Shown here piece after piece: positions 1-7,547 of a DNA stretch of 64,000 nt. The stretch is from Paenibacillus taichungensis (lineage in GTDB: Bacteria > Bacillota > Bacilli > Paenibacillales > Paenibacillaceae). The stretch spans positions 434,001-498,000 of the forward strand of contig NZ_QEVW01000006.1 of NCBI RefSeq assembly GCF_003287275.1, written 5' to 3'. The notes beneath the pieces were generated by a model. The model was given only the letters and a program-made list of their open reading frames with translations. It was not told the origin of the DNA and did not search any database. Position numbers and translations under genes: made by a program. Numbering within the stretch: the first letter of the stretch is position 1; every line of letters begins with the position of its first letter.

Positions 1-645
1 GAAGCCTCCCTCACCCACCTGCCGGCAGAATACTACGGTATCGAACTGGATGTCCTTAATATTCCGATCTTTGATGATAATCATCAGGTCGTTGCTATTT
101 TCTGCGTATCGTATGATCAATCGAACCAGAATCAGCTTGAAGCTATTATACAAGAAAACCAAACGATTAACGGAAACCTGGTTGAAATGGTCCAGCACGT
201 TGCCGCTCATGCGGAAGAATTGCAGGCCACCAGCGAACAGATCCTGGAGAATACACGCCTGGCGGTAAAAAATTCGTCTCAGATCAACAAGGTTGCCGGG
301 TTCATTCGTGAAATCTCGGAACAGACCAACTTGCTTGGGCTCAATGCCGCTATCGAAGCTGCGCGTGTAGGTGAAGCGGGGGCAGGCTTTGGTGTGGTCG
401 CAACGGAAGTGCGCAAACTTTCTGTCGATGCCAAACAGGCTACCAGCGATATCGATATTAGCTTGAAAGATGTACAACAGGTGATCAAACAGATGGAAGT
501 CGAAGTTTCTCAAATTGCCGCTTCTTCTCAGGAGCAAGCGACGCTTGTATCTTCCTTTACGGATGTCATCGAGAAGCTGAATGAAGCAGGGGAACGCATG
601 AAAGCTCTGTCTGAGCAGCTCATCAGTTACTCTGTGAACGATTAA
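1..645 (+). CDS. Methyl-accepting chemotaxis-type signalling protein, 3' part
   Basis: The reading frame is open from the first base of the window and ends at 645, so only the last 214 residues are visible. The signalling hairpin is recognisable: an [21 protein letters not shown] stretch followed by [13 protein letters not shown], which in MCPs forms the tip that binds CheA and CheW. The residues before it ([19 protein letters not shown]) look like the end of a small sensory domain, and no membrane segment is seen in the visible part. The signalling region is short, as in soluble receptors such as B. subtilis YfmS, but membrane anchoring further upstream cannot be excluded. It is transcribed towards the AGCS gene and separated from it by a hairpin at 722-770. 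Family assignment is firm; the ligand is unknown. Confidence 0.9.
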   Translation, partial: EASLTHLPAEYYGIELDVLNIPIFDDNHQVVAIFCVSYDQSNQNQLEAIIQENQTINGNLVEMVQHVAAHAEELQATSEQILENTRLAVKNSSQINKVAGFIREISEQTNLLGLNAAIEAARVGEAGAGFGVVATEVRKLSVDAKQATSDIDISLKDVQQVIKQMEVEVSQIAASSQEQATLVSSFTDVIEKLNEAGERMKALSEQLISYSVND

Positions 646-721
646 GAAAACGTGCATCTCCCTATGGGAGGTTACCCTTTCCCTCAAAGATAGCTGAACA
701 CTAACTACTTTATATGTAATA

Positions 722-770
722 AACAGGACTTAGAATCGCCGTCCCTGTGACGGACATTCCAAGTCCTGTT
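722..770. terminator. Shared terminator hairpin between convergent genes
   Basis: A perfect 10-bp inverted repeat (AACAGGACTT at 722-731, AAGTCCTGTT at 761-770) encloses a second short GC stem (CCGTCC/GGACGG type). A T-rich stretch follows on the plus strand. It lies between the convergent chemotaxis and symporter genes, so it probably ends both transcripts. Confidence 0.75.
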
Positions 771-782
771 TCATTTGTCTTT

Positions 783-2213
783 TTATCGTGGTGTACGTGG
801 AGTTCCCACTACCTCGGCCTCCGACTCCCAGCATTCGACTTCGCCCGGAATGTGAATACGATCCCGAGTAAAGATCGGATCACGTCCTTCGGCCTTTTGT
901 TTCTTGTAATCCTTCAGCGCATCGAATGTCACCTTGGACAGCATCAGGATGGCAATTAGATTCACCACAACCATCAGACCCATGAACAGGTCGGCCAGAT
1001 CCCATACCAGCTGTACCTTGGCAATAGCACCGAACAGTACCATCGCGATGACACACACACGGTATACCCACAGCCATACTTTATTGGATTTGATAAACTC
1101 AATATTGGTTTCCCCGTAGTAATAATTCCCGATGAGCGTACTAAAGGCAAACAGGAACACCATCACTGCCAAAAATCCGGACGCCCATGAACCTATATGC
1201 ACACTTAATGCCGCTTGAGTTAATTCAATCCCGCCCAGATTGGAACCTTTGTACACGCCTGATAACAAAATAATCATGGCCGTGCTTGTACAAATAACCA
1301 GGGTATCCGTCAACACGCCAAATGCCTGAATAAGACCTTGTTTAACCGGATGCGTTGTATCCGCCGTAGCGGCAGCATTCGGTGCACTACCCATACCCGC
1401 CTCATTGGAGAACAAACCACGTTTGACACCATTCATCAGCGCGGCTCCAAGTGTACCACCCGCGACCTGTTCAATGCCGAAGGCATTTTTCACAATCAGC
1501 GCAATCATGGCCGGAAGTTGTGTAATGTTCGACAGAACAACAAATGCAGCAACGCCAATGTACAGTACAGCAAGAACAACGACGATGTATTCGGACGCCT
1601 TTGCAATCCGTTTAACACCACCCATAATGATTCCTGCGAATACAACGGCCATAATTATGCCTACAGTCAACCGATCGATGCCGAAAGAATTTTTGAATGC
1701 GACTGTAATCGTGTTGGACTGCACAGCATTAAAGACCAAACCGAACGACAACGTAATGAGAATTGCGAACAATATCCCCATCCATCGTTTCCCGAGGCCA
1801 CGCTCCATATAATAAGCCGGCCCTCCGCGGAATCCGCCCTTATCTTTGATTTTATAAATTTGGGCAAGCGTACTCTCCACAAAACTCGAAGCCGCACCAA
1901 AAATTGCGATAACCCACATCCAGAATACAGCCCCTGGTCCCCCCAGTGCGATTGCCAGTGCTATACCGGTAATATTCCCGGTCCCCACGCGGGCTGCCAT
2001 ACTGATACAGAATGCCTGAAACGGCGAAATTTTGCCGGGCTCCTTACTTTTTGGCTCCTTGAGCACTTTCACCATATCCCCAATCATGCGGAATTGCATG
2101 AACCGGGTCTTGGTCGTAAAATACAAACCACATACGACCAACAAGATGATTAACAGCTTGGACCACAGAAAATCATTGAAAACTGCAATAATATCTTGTA
2201 TTGTTTGCTCCAT
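783..2213 (-). CDS. Sodium:alanine/glycine/glutamine symporter (AGCS family)
   Basis: A 476-residue polytopic membrane protein of normal length for the AGCS (alanine or glycine:cation symporter) family, which imports small neutral amino acids with sodium. Family hallmarks are the N-terminal KEPKSKEPGKISPFQAFCIS region followed by RVGTGNITGIALAIALGGPG, and GLFSNEAGMGSAPNAAATADTTHPVKQG in the middle. About ten hydrophobic segments can be counted. The ATG at 2213 is preceded by an AAGGGG ribosome binding site. It faces away from a GlnL-like response regulator. In B. subtilis, GlnL controls a glutamine symporter of this same family (GlnT), so glutamine is a reasonable substrate guess. That guess rests on context, not on specificity residues. 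Confidence 0.92.
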   Translation of the reverse strand: MEQTIQDIIAVFNDFLWSKLLIILLVVCGLYFTTKTRFMQFRMIGDMVKVLKEPKSKEPGKISPFQAFCISMAARVGTGNITGIALAIALGGPGAVFWMWVIAIFGAASSFVESTLAQIYKIKDKGGFRGGPAYYMERGLGKRWMGILFAILITLSFGLVFNAVQSNTITVAFKNSFGIDRLTVGIIMAVVFAGIIMGGVKRIAKASEYIVVVLAVLYIGVAAFVVLSNITQLPAMIALIVKNAFGIEQVAGGTLGAALMNGVKRGLFSNEAGMGSAPNAAATADTTHPVKQGLIQAFGVLTDTLVICTSTAMIILLSGVYKGSNLGGIELTQAALSVHIGSWASGFLAVMVFLFAFSTLIGNYYYGETNIEFIKSNKVWLWVYRVCVIAMVLFGAIAKVQLVWDLADLFMGLMVVVNLIAILMLSKVTFDALKDYKKQKAEGRDPIFTRDRIHIPGEVECWESEAEVVGTPRTPR

Positions 2214-2661
2214 TGGCTATGCCCCTTTTCGTTGATGGTTCGTTAAAAAAGCGTTCCCCAGCTGTATGACTGAGCGAAAAATTCTCATACTACTTCATAG
2301 AGGCATGCAGTTCTATCGCATCAGACGGACAGATCCCTGTTGCAGTACGATAGTTAAGAGATCGTTTGCACCATTCTGCACATCTCGGAATCCATACTTT
2401 CGGATGTTACCTATACTACAGGGACATCTACGGAAATCGACAAATACCTACACGGAAACATTTAAATTTTTTATAAATAAGCAACGTTTATCCATTCACT
2501 GTCACTTTATCTGACATATTCGTCAGCATACACGGGTCTTCACATCGGGATATACAACCAAGTATGATAATAGAGGTCATGAATAGCAGGGAAAGATCAT
2601 TATAGATACAGAGAACGAACTATATAGGAGTAAAACTTAATCAGAAAGGAGGACCACGTAA
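2214..2661. other. Divergent intergenic region between the AGCS gene and the GlnL-like gene
   Basis: About 450 bases hold no credible gene. The region must contain the promoters of both divergent genes. A strong ribosome binding site (AAGGAGGA, 2646-2653) serves the rightward gene. I looked for TTTTGT direct repeats, the GlnL site described in B. subtilis, and for glycine-riboswitch or T-box signatures on the leftward leader, and saw none that was convincing. Confidence 0.5.
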
Positions 2662-3591
2662 ATGCGTTATTTTATAGTGGATGATGATCCAGGGGTTCGA
2701 TCCATGCTAATGGATATTATTGAAGATGAGGGGCTCGGTGAGATTGTGGGAGAAGCCGAAGATGGGGCTCATATTCATGCTGAACTGTTGGAGCTGCATA
2801 AGGTGGATGTACTGCTGATTGATCTGCTCATGCCGCAGCGAGACGGGATCCAGACGATACGTGCACTTGAAGGAAGGTTCGATGGCAAGATCGTGATGAT
2901 CTCCCAGATTGAGTCGAAAAATATGATTGGGGAAGCCTATTCGCTTGGCATCGAATACTATATTACGAAGCCGATTAATCGGCTGGAGATCCTGTCTGTT
3001 CTGCGTCTGGTGGACGAGCGTCTGCGTATGCAGCAATCCATCGCAGATATTCAGCGTACGCTGCAAGGGCTGTCCAGACTGCAATCTTCCGAACGTTCTA
3101 CAACACCGGCTCCCGACAAAACGATTACAACAGCAGGGCATTTCCTGCTATCCGAAATGGGCATGATCGGAGAAGCAGGCAGCAGAGATCTGCTGGACAT
3201 GCTGGAATACCTGGAGCAGATTGAAACGGAGGAACATAAACTCTCTCCATACACATTCCCGTCCCTGAAGGATATCTTCCAGAATGTAGCCATACGCAAA
3301 CTGGGTTCCGATGCCTCACCAGCGGAAGTAACCAAGGAGATTAAAGCATCTGAGCAGCGCGTTCGTCGTGCAATTTTCCAAACATTAAGCCATGTCGTAT
3401 CGCTCGGACTCACGGATTATACACATCCGAAGTTCGAGAATTACGCGTCGAAGTTTTTTGACTTTACGGAGATTCGCAAGAAAATGCTGGAACTGCAAAA
3501 CAATGTGGAACCCTCCTTATCCCAGACCCGCATTAACACGAAAAAGTTCGTTCAGGTACTGTATCTGGAAGCCAAGCGGCTGTTGCATTAA
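2662..3591 (+). CDS. GlnL/YcbB-type response regulator
   Basis: A 309-residue cytoplasmic response regulator. Residues 1-120 are a receiver domain with the acidic cluster D7-D8-D9, the predicted phospho-acceptor D54 in LLIDLLMPQRDG, and K103 in YITKPI. The C-terminal part (about residues 160-300) matches the YcbB domain of B. subtilis GlnL, with the conserved run around IKASEQRVRRAIFQTL and FENYASKFFDF. GlnL activates glutaminase and glutamine transporter genes in response to glutamine. The start is set by an AAGGAGGA site 8 bases upstream. No histidine kinase gene lies beside it, unlike the glnK-glnL pair, so its partner must be elsewhere. The divergent AGCS transporter is the obvious target. 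Confidence 0.88.
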   Translation: MRYFIVDDDPGVRSMLMDIIEDEGLGEIVGEAEDGAHIHAELLELHKVDVLLIDLLMPQRDGIQTIRALEGRFDGKIVMISQIESKNMIGEAYSLGIEYYITKPINRLEILSVLRLVDERLRMQQSIADIQRTLQGLSRLQSSERSTTPAPDKTITTAGHFLLSEMGMIGEAGSRDLLDMLEYLEQIETEEHKLSPYTFPSLKDIFQNVAIRKLGSDASPAEVTKEIKASEQRVRRAIFQTLSHVVSLGLTDYTHPKFENYASKFFDFTEIRKKMLELQNNVEPSLSQTRINTKKFVQVLYLEAKRLLH

Positions 3592-3607
3592 GGAGTAAAC
3601 AAAAAAA

Positions 3608-3686
3608 CATGCGCTCATGATTGAACTGGAATGATACAGCATTCGTTCTTCCTGCTGCCTATTCCAGCTATTATCATGTGCGCATG
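3608..3686 (+). terminator. Long imperfect hairpin after the GlnL-like gene
   Basis: CATGCGCTCATGA (3608-3620) pairs with TCATGTGCGCATG (3674-3686) with one mismatch, and an inner TGGAAT/ATTCCA pair extends the stem. It sits 17 bases after the stop codon and just before the convergent Spo0E-like gene. A U tract is weak, so termination is likely but not certain. Confidence 0.5.
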
Positions 3687-3714
3687 ATTGCAAAAAATAG
3701 CTCATCTATTTCCA

Positions 3715-3891
3715 TCAAGCCCTCGGCTTGCTTAGATTCATTCGATTATACTCATTGATCAGTTCATCCAGAACCATGGACTGCTGAAGCACATCGGGAT
3801 GTCCAAATCTACCCTCGTTATGCTCTACCAACATATGAAGGTTATGTCTGGCTTTCTCTATTTGATTTTTCAATTCCAAACTCATAACCAT
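3715..3891 (-). CDS. Spo0E-family aspartyl-phosphate phosphatase
   Basis: A 58-residue protein. The family fold is two helices, and the sequence shows them: IEKARHNLHMLVEH (helix 1) and DVLQQSMVLDELINEYNRM (helix 2). The second contains the signature S-x-x-LD-x-LI (S38, L41, D42) that contacts the phospho-aspartate of the target. Spo0E-like phosphatases remove phosphate from Spo0A or other response regulators and delay sporulation. A GGAGGGA ribosome binding site precedes the ATG at 3891; a second ATG two codons later is possible. It stands alone, convergent with the GlnL-like regulator. The target cannot be told from sequence. Confidence 0.85.
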   Translation of the reverse strand: MVMSLELKNQIEKARHNLHMLVEHNEGRFGHPDVLQQSMVLDELINEYNRMNLSKPRA

Positions 3892-4160
3892 CGCGTCTGA
3901 TCCCTCCTTTATTTCTGTGTTACATTTTAGGTTTTCCTGTCAATCTATAGTTGGATTAACATATGGCATAGTTCGCATGGATGTTTTGTATCCTTCTCCA
4001 ATTTTTGAAAGTCTCTATAGCCATCCCTAGAAGACGTTGAGAAAATGGCTATGCAACGCCTAATTCAAGGCTCGCTTACAATTTCACGAGCAAATTTCCC
4101 CCACTAACTTCATATTCAAACAGTTGTGTCATTATTGTGTATGTTAAAAAATCAAAAAAA

Positions 4161-4215
4161 CACCTCTCGATCTGCAGGCTTACCCAAGGAGTTACCCTGT
4201 ATCGATAAAGAGGTG
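4161..4215 (-). terminator. Leftward intrinsic terminator
   Basis: CACCTCTCGAT (4161-4171) pairs with the ATCG and AGAGGTG segments at 4201-4215. Read on the minus strand, the stem is followed by TTTTTTTGATTTTTT. The orientation means it ends a leftward transcript, yet the next gene to the right is rightward. A 36-codon ORF at 4224-4334 is the only candidate it could serve. Confidence 0.65.
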
Positions 4216-4223
4216 CTTCTTCG

Positions 4224-4334
4224 TTAGTTCACGTTATTCTCCACCAAAAAACCAATCTCTTCGTTCTTGATCTCTAACACAAGCCTCACAAGTGATCGGA
4301 TAATGGTCCAAAAGGTAATAAAATCCCTTTTCAT
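4224..4334 (-). CDS. Possible small protein, 36 residues, unknown
   Basis: A short leftward reading frame (beginning MKRDFITFWTIIRSLV, ending GFLVENNVN) stops 9 bases before a leftward intrinsic terminator, which otherwise has no gene to end. The sequence is mixed hydrophobic and charged and could form one amphipathic helix. Only a weak ribosome binding site (GAATGAA) is seen. I recognise no family. It may equally be part of a small non-coding RNA ending at the same terminator. It lies within the upstream region of the rightward acetate-transporter gene. Confidence 0.3.
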   Translation of the reverse strand: MKRDFITFWTIIRSLVRLVLEIKNEEIGFLVENNVN

Positions 4335-4464
4335 ACGTAATTCATTCAGGTACAATAGGGCGATGTGTGTGTCCGGACCAGGCGGATACGAAATACGAAG
4401 TATAGAGGACGGTTCAGTTCGAACGAATCATCCTGATTTGATTATTTGGAGGCTCATCAACACC

Positions 4465-5088
4465 ATGCAAACCGATTCACAGACTAAAGTCAAAATCATA
4501 AACGCCGATCCCAGCGCGATGGGATTATTTGGGTTGGCCATCGTCACTCTGGTCGCTTCCTCCCAAAAGCTTGGCATCACAGACGGCCTTAGCTACGCCA
4601 TTCCTTGGGCGATTTTCCTAGGAGCTTTTGCCCAGTTGTTCGCTTGTATTCAAGATTCCAAACGTAACAATACCTTTGGCACAACTGCCTTCGGCGCATA
4701 TGCATTCTTCTGGTTCGCCATGGGTGCCAACTGGCTGATCAAAATGGGCGTGTTTGGCTCCACTCTTGCGGAACAGGCAGATGGCAAGCAGCTCGGATTT
4801 GCTTTTGCCGGATATCTCGTGTTCACCCTATTCATGACGCTGGGTGCCGTTGAGGCCAACAAAGTATTGCTCATCATTTTCATTCTCATTGACTTCCTGT
4901 TCCTTGGCCTGACCTTTGACGCTTTCGGCGTAGCTCCTCATATCTTCCATACCATCGCAGCTTATGCTGAAATGGGAATCGGAATCGTGTCGTTGTACGG
5001 CACAGGTGCTTCCGTACTGAACGCTCACTTCGGCTATACATTCTTGCCCATCGGCAAGCCGGCTGGCATTTTCAGACCCAAGGCTTAA
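4465..5088 (+). CDS. GPR1/FUN34/YaaH (AceTr) family acetate transporter
   Basis: A 207-residue membrane protein with six hydrophobic segments, the normal size for this acetate/succinate uptake family. The N-terminal ADPSAMGLFGLA corresponds to the family NPxPLGL-type motif, and the middle AFGAYAFFWFAMGANWL is typical. The frame is open further upstream, but the ATG at 4465 is chosen because a GGAGG site lies 12 bases before it and the protein then begins directly before the family's first helix; upstream codons show no family likeness. A strong terminator follows at once, so the gene is monocistronic. Substrate is inferred from the family only. Confidence 0.88.
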   Translation: MQTDSQTKVKIINADPSAMGLFGLAIVTLVASSQKLGITDGLSYAIPWAIFLGAFAQLFACIQDSKRNNTFGTTAFGAYAFFWFAMGANWLIKMGVFGSTLAEQADGKQLGFAFAGYLVFTLFMTLGAVEANKVLLIIFILIDFLFLGLTFDAFGVAPHIFHTIAAYAEMGIGIVSLYGTGASVLNAHFGYTFLPIGKPAGIFRPKA

Positions 5089-5100
5089 TATACAGCATCA

Positions 5101-5138
5101 AACCGCCAGCGCGCCGGTCCGCGCCTGGCGGTTTTTTT
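5101..5138 (+). terminator. Intrinsic terminator of the acetate-transporter gene
   Basis: AACCGCCAG (5101-5109) pairs exactly with CTGGCGGTT (5125-5133), with a GC-rich loop, followed by a run of T. It starts 12 bases after the stop codon. Confidence 0.9.
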
Positions 5139-5273
5139 GAATCATGCTTCACTTGAATAGGGATACAGCTTCTTTTTTACTTTTTACCATTTTTTTATTT
5201 CTTTTTTCTAAAAAAAAGTATAATATTAACATTTGATATACAACGTTCTACTAGGTGAGGGAGTTTATAACAA

Positions 5274-5741
5274 ATGAGAAACAAAGCAAGATCCGCAGTT
5301 TTATCCTTAGCACTAGCCGCAACTTTGGCGATTCCAGCAGTAGTTAGCGCTTATAACGTCCAGCTAAATCCGGCAGATGAGACAACGCCACCAATTGTTA
5401 CTCCGTTCTCTGTTGGTAACCAACAGCCGCTCACAACTGTGAGCGCTGCTACTTCTATCGTCCCCGCTTATTTCTCGGTTCCAGCTGGTTACGGACATGG
5501 TAAATTCTACTTCCTAAACAATGGAACAAGCAATCTAACTGTTACGATGACACACTCATCAGGATTAGAGTATATTGCAGCTACTGTTAAGCCGGGAGCA
5601 GCATATACTTGGAGAAGCACGGCGGATTATCCGCAAGGTATGCGCGGTGGTGATTATACCATCTCATTCCATTGTTCCAGTGGTGTAAATGCAAAGTGGT
5701 CTGCATTCGCTTCCAATAGCGTCACTGAAGCTAACGCATAA
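5274..5741 (+). CDS. Small secreted protein of unknown function
   Basis: A 155-residue protein with a clear signal peptide: positive MRNKARS start, hydrophobic stretch, and a likely cut after AVVSA near residue 26. The mature part is Ser/Thr/Gly-rich with one cysteine and beta-type sequence (NNGTSNLTVTMTHSSG, GGDYTISFHCSSG). I do not recognise the family. A TATAAT box at 5219-5224 and a GGTGAGGGAG ribosome binding site support expression of its own transcript, and a perfect hairpin ends it at 5771-5820. It is probably released or attached to the wall non-covalently, since no LPXTG motif or lipobox is present. Confidence 0.75.
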   Translation: MRNKARSAVLSLALAATLAIPAVVSAYNVQLNPADETTPPIVTPFSVGNQQPLTTVSAATSIVPAYFSVPAGYGHGKFYFLNNGTSNLTVTMTHSSGLEYIAATVKPGAAYTWRSTADYPQGMRGGDYTISFHCSSGVNAKWSAFASNSVTEANA

Positions 5742-5770
5742 AACATTAAAATCCGTTACGACTGATTATT

Positions 5771-5820
5771 CACAAAAAAGGATTCGAGGCCATTATCGGC
5801 AGCTCGAATCCTTTTTTGTG
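5771..5820 (+). terminator. Perfect 18-bp terminator stem
   Basis: CACAAAAAAGGATTCGAG (5771-5788) is the exact reverse complement of CTCGAATCCTTTTTTGTG (5803-5820). The A and T runs make it able to work in both directions. It ends the secreted-protein gene and sits 17 bases before the first codon of the XRE-like frame. Confidence 0.9.
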
Positions 5821-5837
5821 TCATTCGATATGTAACA

Positions 5838-6086
5838 GTGTATGACAGTCTATTATATCGGTACATCAGACGGCATGTCGTCGACGCTAGAAGCGCCCTA
5901 GCTTCCGATAATATCGGTGAACGAACAGGACTCAAGCAGTCGGCTATTGCCCGTCTGGAGAGCTCCGCGCAGATTCCGCGCTTCGATACGCTCCAGAAGG
6001 TGGCTTTTGCGCTTGGCTTGCGCTTTGAACTGGTTCCTGATGGCGAGGAAGAAGTGACCGACACCTATACTAGAACTAACATATAG
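5838..6086 (+). CDS. XRE-type helix-turn-helix protein, probable remnant
   Basis: The 82-residue frame contains a good second half of an XRE/HigA-type DNA-binding domain: IGERTGLKQSAIARLESSAQIPRFDTLQKVAFALGLRFELV. The first helix is degenerate, since the usual Gly-x-Thr-Gln before it is replaced by SALASDN. The only start is a GTG at 5838 with no ribosome binding site, directly behind a strong terminator. These points suggest a 5'-truncated or decaying gene rather than a working regulator. In HigA-type systems a toxin gene normally lies just upstream; none is present here. Confidence 0.5.
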   Translation: MYDSLLYRYIRRHVVDARSALASDNIGERTGLKQSAIARLESSAQIPRFDTLQKVAFALGLRFELVPDGEEEVTDTYTRTNI

Positions 6087-6090
6087 AGAG

Positions 6091-6121
6091 GATGGACGCG
6101 GCATATCTTGCAGCGTCCATC
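6091..6121. promoter_or_regulatory. 9-bp inverted repeat upstream of the thioesterase gene
   Basis: GATGGACGC (6091-6099) and GCGTCCATC (6113-6121) form a perfect inverted repeat with a 13-base loop. No T run follows, so it is not a typical terminator. It ends about 12 bases before the ribosome binding site of the thioesterase gene and may be an operator or a leader hairpin. Confidence 0.4.
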
Positions 6122-6149
6122 AGCCATACTGTCAGGAGGACTACAAAGA

Positions 6150-6698
6150 ATGAGAGAGATACCTAAACCTACGGAATTAGATCAAGTGGAGAGAAAGTAT
6201 GTTCGCGAAACACGTTGTTTCAAGACGGCAAGAGTATTTCCAACCGATGTAAATAACCATAATACCTTGTTTGGCGGCAAACTCATGTCCTATATCGATG
6301 ACATTGCATCCATCGCCGCATCCAAGTTGTGCCGGGTAAATACCGTTACGGCTTCGACCGATTCGGTCGATTTCTTGTATCCGATTAATCCAACAGATTC
6401 GGTAACGTTGGAATCCTTCGCATCGTGGACTGGACGAAGTTCGATGGAGATTTTTGTGAAGGTGATCCGTGAGGATTTGAAGACGGGGGAGAAAAAGATT
6501 GCAGCGACCGCATTCCTCACCTTTGTCGCTTTGGATGAAAATAACCGTAAACTCATTGTTCCTCGCATCATTCCGGAGACGGAGGAAGAGAAGAAATTAT
6601 ACGAGACTGCTCCAGCTCGGGCGGCCATGCGGAAACAACGGCGAGAAGAAAGCAAGAACTTCGCCGACTTCCTCACCGTTAGTTATCCCTGGGAATAA
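6150..6698 (+). CDS. Acyl-CoA thioesterase, YkhA-like hotdog protein
   Basis: A 182-residue single-hotdog acyl-CoA hydrolase. The conserved block NHNTLFGGKLMSYIDDIASIAASK holds the family's G-G-x-L-M and the acidic Asp of the active site, and VTASTDSVDFLYPI and WTGRSSMEIFVKV closely resemble B. subtilis YkhA. These enzymes cut fatty acyl-CoA to fatty acid and CoA in the cytoplasm. The frame continues upstream, but the ATG at 6150 follows CAGGAGGA by 9 bases and matches the family start. The C-terminal tail is charged. It stands between the XRE remnant and a convergent TetR gene. Confidence 0.9.
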   Translation: MREIPKPTELDQVERKYVRETRCFKTARVFPTDVNNHNTLFGGKLMSYIDDIASIAASKLCRVNTVTASTDSVDFLYPINPTDSVTLESFASWTGRSSMEIFVKVIREDLKTGEKKIAATAFLTFVALDENNRKLIVPRIIPETEEEKKLYETAPARAAMRKQRREESKNFADFLTVSYPWE

Positions 6699-6716
6699 AA
6701 GAACCGAGCACGCTAT

Positions 6717-7361
6717 TCAGTCCTGAAGCATACGTTCATGAATGGTCCGGCCCTTCTGCCCTGGTTCAATCAGGAGACGGGTCGGTTTGATGTTAATTAA
6801 CGCGGTCAGCTGTTCTCCCATGTAGTGGGAAGAATACTTGAAACCAATCTCCGCCCAATGCATAATCACACCAACGGTTGCAGATACCAGGTAACTTAGC
6901 ATGATGTCGTAATTAATAGTGTAGTTACTATCTTCGGTCACCAATATAAAATCTTCGGTTAAATATGTTCTGAACATGTTGCAGAGTCTGGTTCCCATAT
7001 CCCCATGCATCGTCATCAAGGCCCGAAAGATATCTTGATGTGCTTCAATATATTCAAATACAGGCATCGTTGATGGCAGCAACGCCGTCATATCCACTTC
7101 TTTTAACTCCGCATATGGTGACGCATAAGCTTGCCCCACACCCTGCATGAAATCATCCAGAATAAATTGCAGTAGCTCGGGCTTGCCTGGAAAATGTAAA
7201 TAGAACGTTCCCCGGTTGTAATCCGCCCGCTCCGTAATGTCACGAATCGTGACGGCTTCAGCTCCCTTTTCCAATATCAAAGACACTGTCGCAGCAATGA
7301 TGGCATCCTGCGTTCTTCGTGCCCTCCGATCCTGAGGGTGTTCGATAATCAACATTTCCAC
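6717..7361 (-). CDS. TetR-family transcriptional repressor
   Basis: A 214-residue regulator. The N-terminal helix-turn-helix is typical (RRTQDAIIAATVSLILEKGAEAVTIRDITERADYNRGTFYLHFPGKPELL, residues 14-63), followed by an all-helical ligand domain of the TetR_C type. A GAGGAGGTGG ribosome binding site precedes the ATG at 7361. It is divergent from a short-chain dehydrogenase gene, and the 186-base gap holds an inverted repeat that could be its operator. The likely role is repression of the dehydrogenase, and of itself, until a small ligand binds. The ligand is unknown. Confidence 0.88.
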   Translation of the reverse strand: MEMLIIEHPQDRRARRTQDAIIAATVSLILEKGAEAVTIRDITERADYNRGTFYLHFPGKPELLQFILDDFMQGVGQAYASPYAELKEVDMTALLPSTMPVFEYIEAHQDIFRALMTMHGDMGTRLCNMFRTYLTEDFILVTEDSNYTINYDIMLSYLVSATVGVIMHWAEIGFKYSSHYMGEQLTALINIKPTRLLIEPGQKGRTIHERMLQD

Positions 7362-7442
7362 CTCCTCTGTCCATTATTGTAACCTAAATGAACACCGCTT
7401 ACATCCCTGTCCGATAGCTGACATATGCGATGTCAATGATGA

Positions 7443-7522
7443 TTGTCACATTTCTATGTATATCTTAACATTAAGACAGGAACGATAGACAACAGGTTGA
7501 ACGTTTACTCACAGTTCACCTG
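7443..7522 (+). promoter_or_regulatory. Predicted promoter and TetR operator of the SDR gene
   Basis: A TTGTCA box (7443-7448) and TAACAT (7466-7471) are 17 bases apart. Downstream, CAGGTTGAAC (7493-7502) and GTTCACCTG (7514-7522) form an imperfect inverted repeat with TGAAC/GTTCA arms. It lies in the 5' leader of the SDR gene, where a TetR protein could block transcription. This is prediction only. Confidence 0.45.
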
Positions 7523-7547
7523 ATTTCATTTTATAAGGAGCGAATAC

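Noticed and set aside
1338..2153. A 271-codon plus-strand frame inside the AGCS gene
   Set aside because: It is antisense to a clear membrane transporter and its translation is rich in Cys, His, Asn and Arg with no domain.
2214..2500. Glycine riboswitch or T-box leader for the AGCS gene
   Set aside because: I could not find the conserved aptamer or T-box sequences on the leftward leader.
4267..4464. Longer N-terminus (66 extra residues) for the acetate-transporter-family protein
   Set aside because: The extra residues are not like the family, lack a ribosome binding site, and the ATG at 4465 has GGAGG upstream.
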